This document shows positions 60,100 to 64,000 of a DNA stretch of 64,000 bases, piece by piece. The notes under the pieces were generated by a model that was not told where the DNA came from, did not search any database, and worked only from the letters and a program-made list of their open reading frames with translations. The number at the start of each line of letters is the position of its first letter. The first letter of the stretch is position 1. The DNA comes from Bacillus sp. BGMRC 2118. GTDB taxonomy: Bacteria > Bacillota > Bacilli > Bacillales > SA4. A program made the position numbers and the translations under genes. The stretch is taken from assembly GCA_008364785.1 (NCBI GenBank), contig VTTJ01000004.1, positions 1 to 64,000 of the forward strand. The letters run 5' to 3'.

Positions 60100-61413
60100 A
60101 TGAAGACAAAGAAATTATCAATATTTATGATTGTGATGTTGTTACTAGTTTCCGTATTTGCAGGATGCTCAGATAAATCGGAAACAGCATCTGGTAGTTC
60201 AAAAGATGGTAAGGTTAAGATTGAGTTTTGGTATGGTTTAGGTGGTAAATTAGGAGAAAATATTGAAAGTATTATTAAGGAATTCAACGCTAGCCAAGAT
60301 GAAATTGAAGTAGTGGGTGTTGCACAAGGTGACTATGACGAAACACTTCAAAAGCTTCAAGCAGCAATTGCATCTAAAAAGGTTCCAGCTGTTGCACTAT
60401 TAAAGAACGGTTCTATGTATTCACTTGCAACAAAAGGTGCATTAGCTCCTTTATCTTCTTACATTGAAGCTGATAAAGAGTTCAATTCGGATGATTTTGT
60501 AAAAGCATTCTATCAACAAGGTTCAATTGATGGAGATCAATATGCGATCCCTCTATACGGAACAACTCAAGTTATGTACTACCGTAAAGACTTATTTGAA
60601 CAAGCAGGTCTTACAACAGATGCTCTAAAAACATGGGAATCGTTAGGTGAAGCAGCAAAAACATTAACGAAAAAAGATGGCGATAACGTATCAGTATACG
60701 GTTGGGAGCCTATGTGGGGTGCAGACAATTTAATCGATGCAGCACTTAGCAATGGCGCAACATACTTAAGTAAAGATGGAAAAGAAGTACTAATCGATTC
60801 TCCTGAATGGGTGGAAGCATGGGAATTTATCCGCAAGTCCATTCATGAAGACAAGACGATGAGAATTCACTCTGGCGGTCAAGGCTGGGAATATTGGTAT
60901 AAAACAATTGATGATGTGATGAAAGGTAATGCTGCAGGTTACACAGGTTCAAGTGGTGACCAAGGTGACTTAGACTTCAGTTTAGTTGCAGCTCATCCAC
61001 AACCAAGCTTCGAAGGAAAGCAAGCGGCACCACACGCAGGAGCGCAAGTTGCAGTCGTTCCAGCTCTAGCTGACAAAGAACAACAGGAAGCTGCATTTAA
61101 GTTCTTAACTTTCTTTACAAGTGCTGAAAAGACAGCAGAATGGTCAATTAACACAGGTTATATTCCAGTAAGAATCTCAGCTCAAGATGTTCCAGCATAC
61201 AAAGAATTTGCTGAATCAAATCCACAAATTGCGGTTCCATTGCAACAGGCTCAAATTGCAACTCCACCATTCATCGATCCAACAGGTGGTAAGATTTACG
61301 ATGCATTAACAAAAGCCGCAGACAAGGTTGAAATTGAAGGAATCTCTGCTGCTGAAGCATTAAAAGCTGCAAAAGAAGAAGCACAACGTGAATTAGATAA
61401 AGTAACAAAATAA
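60100..61413 (+). CDS. Substrate-binding lipoprotein of the ABC importer (UgpB-like)
   Basis: The 437-residue solute-binding protein of the carbohydrate/UgpB family (cluster B) has a lipoprotein signal peptide with lipobox VFAGC (Cys23). The mature part has IEFWYGLGGKLGENIESIIK, FNASQDEIEV, LLKNGSMYSLATKGAL and a C-terminal GYIPVRISAQDVPAYKEF segment, all usual in this family. The substrate might be glycerol-3-phosphate, glycerophosphodiesters or a sugar; UgpB proteins elsewhere also bind glycerophosphocholine. It is followed 14 bases later by the PHP gene. ATG at 60100 has AAAGGAG. Confidence 0.9.
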   Translation: MKTKKLSIFMIVMLLLVSVFAGCSDKSETASGSSKDGKVKIEFWYGLGGKLGENIESIIKEFNASQDEIEVVGVAQGDYDETLQKLQAAIASKKVPAVALLKNGSMYSLATKGALAPLSSYIEADKEFNSDDFVKAFYQQGSIDGDQYAIPLYGTTQVMYYRKDLFEQAGLTTDALKTWESLGEAAKTLTKKDGDNVSVYGWEPMWGADNLIDAALSNGATYLSKDGKEVLIDSPEWVEAWEFIRKSIHEDKTMRIHSGGQGWEYWYKTIDDVMKGNAAGYTGSSGDQGDLDFSLVAAHPQPSFEGKQAAPHAGAQVAVVPALADKEQQEAAFKFLTFFTSAEKTAEWSINTGYIPVRISAQDVPAYKEFAESNPQIAVPLQQAQIATPPFIDPTGGKIYDALTKAADKVEIEGISAAEALKAAKEEAQRELDKVTK

Positions 61414-61427
61414 GGAGCGATCAATAC

Positions 61428-62921
61428 ATGGCGACTTCCTCAGTTCATACAGTAAACGGTGTAGTTACTACACCGTTTCTTTCTAAAAATTTTCAAGTAA
61501 CAGACCAATCAGACTGGTTAAAGTTATCCATCTCTTTTACTAAAAAGGGATGGGTTGCAATCTTTATTTATGATGCGAACAATCAGCTCCGTGTCCAGTC
61601 TTTGTATATTAATGAACCCAAAACGATCTTTGTAACCAATCAATCTCAAACAACTAGCTTTGCCTCTGTGGCAGGAGATCTTCCAACAGGCGATTGGAGA
61701 ATTGACCTTTTAAGTCCTACTTACAAAAGCAATCCAACGTTTGAATTGTCATATGAATATGGGACAGGCGAACTCGATGCACCAATCATCGTGACCGAGA
61801 ACTGGGCTGAACTGAAGGATAATCATTTTGAATTGACTGGATTTGACGCAAACAAAGTTTACCCTTCCCAAAATAAGTGGTTTAAAGGGGATTTCCACAC
61901 TCACACAACAGAGTCTGATGGTAAAATGACACCGATTGCCGGCTTAACGCAAGCAAAGGAGATGAAATTAGACTACTTTGTCGCAACCGATCATAACATT
62001 ATCCCTACAAAATGGATAAAGGATGATGAACTGCTCGTCATACCAGGTGTTGAGATTACATCTTCAAAAGGACACTTCAATGCACTAGGGTTAACAAAGT
62101 GGGTTGACTGGCTCCCTTCTTCTCCTGATGGTGGAATGGAAACCGAAGAAGGCATGAACCGGGTTATTTCAGAAGTAAAGGAATCTGGAGCTATTTTTAG
62201 TATTAATCACCCCATGTTAAAGCCTTGGGCGTGGGAATTCAATGATACAAAATTACGTGACATTGATACAATCGAAATTTGGAACGATCCAACGTATAAG
62301 GATAATCCTGCCGCAACAGAAGAAGCGTTGAAGTTGTGGAATGAATTGTGGAATGACGGTTATCGCATTTATGGAATCGGAGGCTCAGATTCTCATCTAC
62401 TTCCTACCGAAACATATCCGAATGCTGAACAACCATCCGTGATTGGTGATCCGGCTACGTATGTGTTAGCAGAAGAGCTTTCAGCAACATCTCTTTTACA
62501 AGCTGTTCGTCAAGGAAAAACGTATGTCAGCCGTGGACCTGTATTAGATATAGAGATTATGGTGAACAATGAACCTGTCGATATGGGTGCTGACCTAACA
62601 GACAGATCTGGAAATAACGGTATAGATATTAGCTACCTTGTCTCGTATCAAGATGTAAAAAGGCCATCTTCAATCACTTGGATTCAAGATGGGGCAGTAA
62701 TTGCTAAGGATCCGATTTCTTCTACTGGACAGATACAAAGAAAGTTCTCGTGGTCACAGGCGATCACCACATGGCTACGTTTTGAGATTCGTGCTGAAGA
62801 TGGTGAACTGTTAGCCTTTGGCAACCCCATTTTCCAAGGATCAAAAGAAACCACACTGCACACATGGAAAGATTTGATGAATCAAACATTTGGTAAAGAC
62901 GACCCGGATGAGTTTATATAA
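61428..62921 (+). CDS. PHP-domain metallo-phosphoesterase (CehA/McbA-like)
   Basis: The 497-residue protein has a central PHP domain: metal-binding FHTHT (His157/His159), ATDHN (Asp188-His189), PGVEIT (Glu209), NHP (His261) and GGSDSH near 354. This fits the CehA/McbA family of metallohydrolases, several of which hydrolyse phosphodiesters or carbamates. The N-terminal (1-140) and C-terminal (about 405-497) parts are beta-rich and probably carbohydrate-binding-like. No signal peptide is evident. It is the last gene of the importer operon, so it may process the imported compound. ATG at 61428 has AAGGAG. Confidence 0.87.
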   Translation: MATSSVHTVNGVVTTPFLSKNFQVTDQSDWLKLSISFTKKGWVAIFIYDANNQLRVQSLYINEPKTIFVTNQSQTTSFASVAGDLPTGDWRIDLLSPTYKSNPTFELSYEYGTGELDAPIIVTENWAELKDNHFELTGFDANKVYPSQNKWFKGDFHTHTTESDGKMTPIAGLTQAKEMKLDYFVATDHNIIPTKWIKDDELLVIPGVEITSSKGHFNALGLTKWVDWLPSSPDGGMETEEGMNRVISEVKESGAIFSINHPMLKPWAWEFNDTKLRDIDTIEIWNDPTYKDNPAATEEALKLWNELWNDGYRIYGIGGSDSHLLPTETYPNAEQPSVIGDPATYVLAEELSATSLLQAVRQGKTYVSRGPVLDIEIMVNNEPVDMGADLTDRSGNNGIDISYLVSYQDVKRPSSITWIQDGAVIAKDPISSTGQIQRKFSWSQAITTWLRFEIRAEDGELLAFGNPIFQGSKETTLHTWKDLMNQTFGKDDPDEFI

Positions 62922-62994
62922 CTCTCCGGTTTTTTAATTCGGGGAATACAATATGAAGCTACTTAGATAACTAGGCTAGGGGGCTTCTAAGGTT

Positions 62995-63107
62995 ATTGGC
63001 TGAAAAATATTGAATATTTGCCAACTTAGATTGTCTATTCGTCATAACCCCACTTTCATTTGTGAACCTTACTGAATTATATATTGGAATGGGTATGTTA
63101 TTGGGTA
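62995..63107. repeat. 21-bp-phased octamer array D
   Basis: ATTGGCTG at 62995, ATTTGCCA at 63016, ATTCGTCA at 63037 and ATTTGTGA at 63058 are exactly 21 bases apart; ATTGGGTA at 63100 is again on the 21-base grid (two steps on). Non-coding; linkers are unique. Confidence 0.65.
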
Positions 63108-63280
63108 ATTCCATACATTTTGGCTAATTTAGAAAAAAATTGTTGCTTTCTAGAAAAAATCCCAAAAGCTGGATTTTTACCTTAGTATCTAGTTCATACT
63201 TTACATAAAGTGAGTTTCTCTTTTCTAATCCAACCTCACTTTTCTCCTAAAACTGGTCGTACACTCAGAATAATTGTACT

Positions 63281-63309
63281 AAAAGCAAAAAAGTTTTAGA
63301 AAAGAGCCT
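63281..63309 (-). repeat. Dispersed intergenic repeat, copy 3
   Basis: The minus strand reads AGGCTCTTTTCTAAAAC, then TTTTTTGCTTTT: the 12845 and 39375 element with a few changes. Confidence 0.6.
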
Positions 63310-63323
63310 TTTTTAGAAAATGA

Positions 63324-63357
63324 AAATAAAAAATCCCTGCCACAATGACAGGGATTT
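63324..63357 (-). terminator. Rho-independent terminator of the truncated gene at the right edge
   Basis: AAATCCCTG pairs with CAGGGATTT around CCACAATGA, with T-rich sequence following on the minus strand. Confidence 0.9.
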
Positions 63358-63363
63358 AAACAA

Positions 63364-64000
63364 TTAAAAGCTTATCATCTTTAACTCTGTACCTTCTACA
63401 TAAATAAATTGTCTCTTTTTTATATCAAGTGATTGCACTTGTAACTGATAATAGTCATATGAATCTTCAAATGTCTCAATGGTTGTTAGTAGGTTTCCAC
63501 TAAAATCATAGACACCTAAGGTTCCAGCATACGTGTCATAATCACCTACTAATGCAACAAACTGTTGCTTTTCCACATCCACATCCAGAATCTCCGGATA
63601 ACCATTTAACGTTTCATAAAGATTGTTCACAGGTACACTTGCAACTGTTTTTGTATTTTCGTCATAGAAGTAATGATTGTCATCTTCCCAGCTTTGTACA
63701 TAGATACCGTTCTCTGTTACATAATAATTTCCTCCATCACATCCACTCATTCCGTAAAGGTCTGCCGGGATAGAAGAAAGTGTTACAAGTCCTTGACCAT
63801 TAAGATCCATGGTATGAAGCTGTTTCTCTTTCGTAAAATAAATCATATTCTCTTTTACCCAGAAGTTATCAATTCCTGCGTTTAATGTTGTCTTTTCTTT
63901 TGTATGAACGTTCATTTTAATTAGCGTAAAGTTACCGAAACCTCTATTTTCGATTTTTGCATAGTAAATATAATCACCAGATACAAAGAACTGATCCTTG
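63364..64000 (-). CDS. Beta-propeller-like protein, C-terminal part (gene runs off the right edge)
   Basis: The reading frame is open to position 64000, beyond an internal ATG at 63915, and the added residues (KDQFFVSGDYIYYAKIENRG) continue the same repeat style, so this is the 3' part of a longer gene. The visible ~210 residues contain repeats such as KENMIYFTKEKQLHTMDLNG and SGDYIYYAKIENRG, which resemble DUF5050/TolB-like propeller blades. Such domains occur in Firmicute surface proteins and lipoproteins. The N-terminus, and any signal peptide or anchoring, lies outside the window. Confidence 0.75.
   Translation of the reverse strand, partial: KDQFFVSGDYIYYAKIENRGFGNFTLIKMNVHTKEKTTLNAGIDNFWVKENMIYFTKEKQLHTMDLNGQGLVTLSSIPADLYGMSGCDGGNYYVTENGIYVQSWEDDNHYFYDENTKTVASVPVNNLYETLNGYPEILDVDVEKQQFVALVGDYDTYAGTLGVYDFSGNLLTTIETFEDSYDYYQLQVQSLDIKKRQFIYVEGTELKMISF

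Overview
This window looks like a chromosomal segment from a motile, low-GC member of the Bacillaceae. It carries the Bacillus-type late flagellar block, the comF competence locus, DegS-DegU, a SinI/SinR-TasA biofilm module and teichoic-acid and surface-polymer genes, with AAGGAGG-type ribosome binding sites throughout. No rRNA, tRNA, CRISPR array, transposase or prophage gene was recognised. The gene content is close to Bacillus subtilis, but the arrangement and the surface-polymer genes differ clearly.

Region 1 (0-10.5 kb, mostly minus strand) runs comFA, comFC, yvyF, flgM, flgN, flgK, flgL, yviE, fliW, csrA and two almost identical flagellin genes, and shows the leader of a probable third flagellin gene at the left edge. 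Each flagellin leader has a sigma-D-type promoter and a GGA-loop hairpin suited to CsrA, so the FliW-CsrA-flagellin circuit can be read from the DNA. Region 2 (10.9-17.4 kb) holds degV and a compact biofilm module: a cyclic-di-GMP-I riboswitch in front of sinI, then sinR, a class-D-like sortase convergent with an LPDTA-anchored TasA-like protein, sipW, tapA, tasA and a second SinR-type repressor among GTTCTYT boxes. Region 3 (17.6-21.5 kb) is degU, degS, yvyE and tagO.

Region 4 (21.9-49 kb) is a surface-polysaccharide region. It has an acyltransferase, glycosyltransferases, a sugar-nucleotide epimerase, a flippase, a LicD-type transferase, the dTDP-rhamnose genes rfbA-D, a Wzy-type polymerase and an LCP ligase. 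It also has a LicC-type cytidylyltransferase next to a fused HTH/nucleotidyltransferase/LicA-type kinase. Between and after them are six large secreted proteins with choline-binding-type repeats (M14 peptidase, glucosaminidase, M30-type peptidase, YfkN-like nucleotidase and two without a recognised enzyme domain). My inference is that the cell decorates a surface polymer with phosphocholine, or a similar phospho-amine, and docks a set of secreted proteins on it. Region 5 (57.8-64 kb) is a UgpABE-like ABC importer without an ATPase, a PHP-domain hydrolase and a truncated beta-propeller-like gene. The importer shares a 15-bp operator-like site with the licA fusion gene.

Several long non-coding stretches (26.2-27.0, 42.9-44.0, 45.1-45.2 and 63.0-63.1 kb) are built from a degenerate octamer close to ATTRGCCA placed almost exactly every 21 bp. 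I know no standard feature class that explains them. These arrays, the riboswitch-sinI link and the Lic/choline-binding system are the main points of interest.
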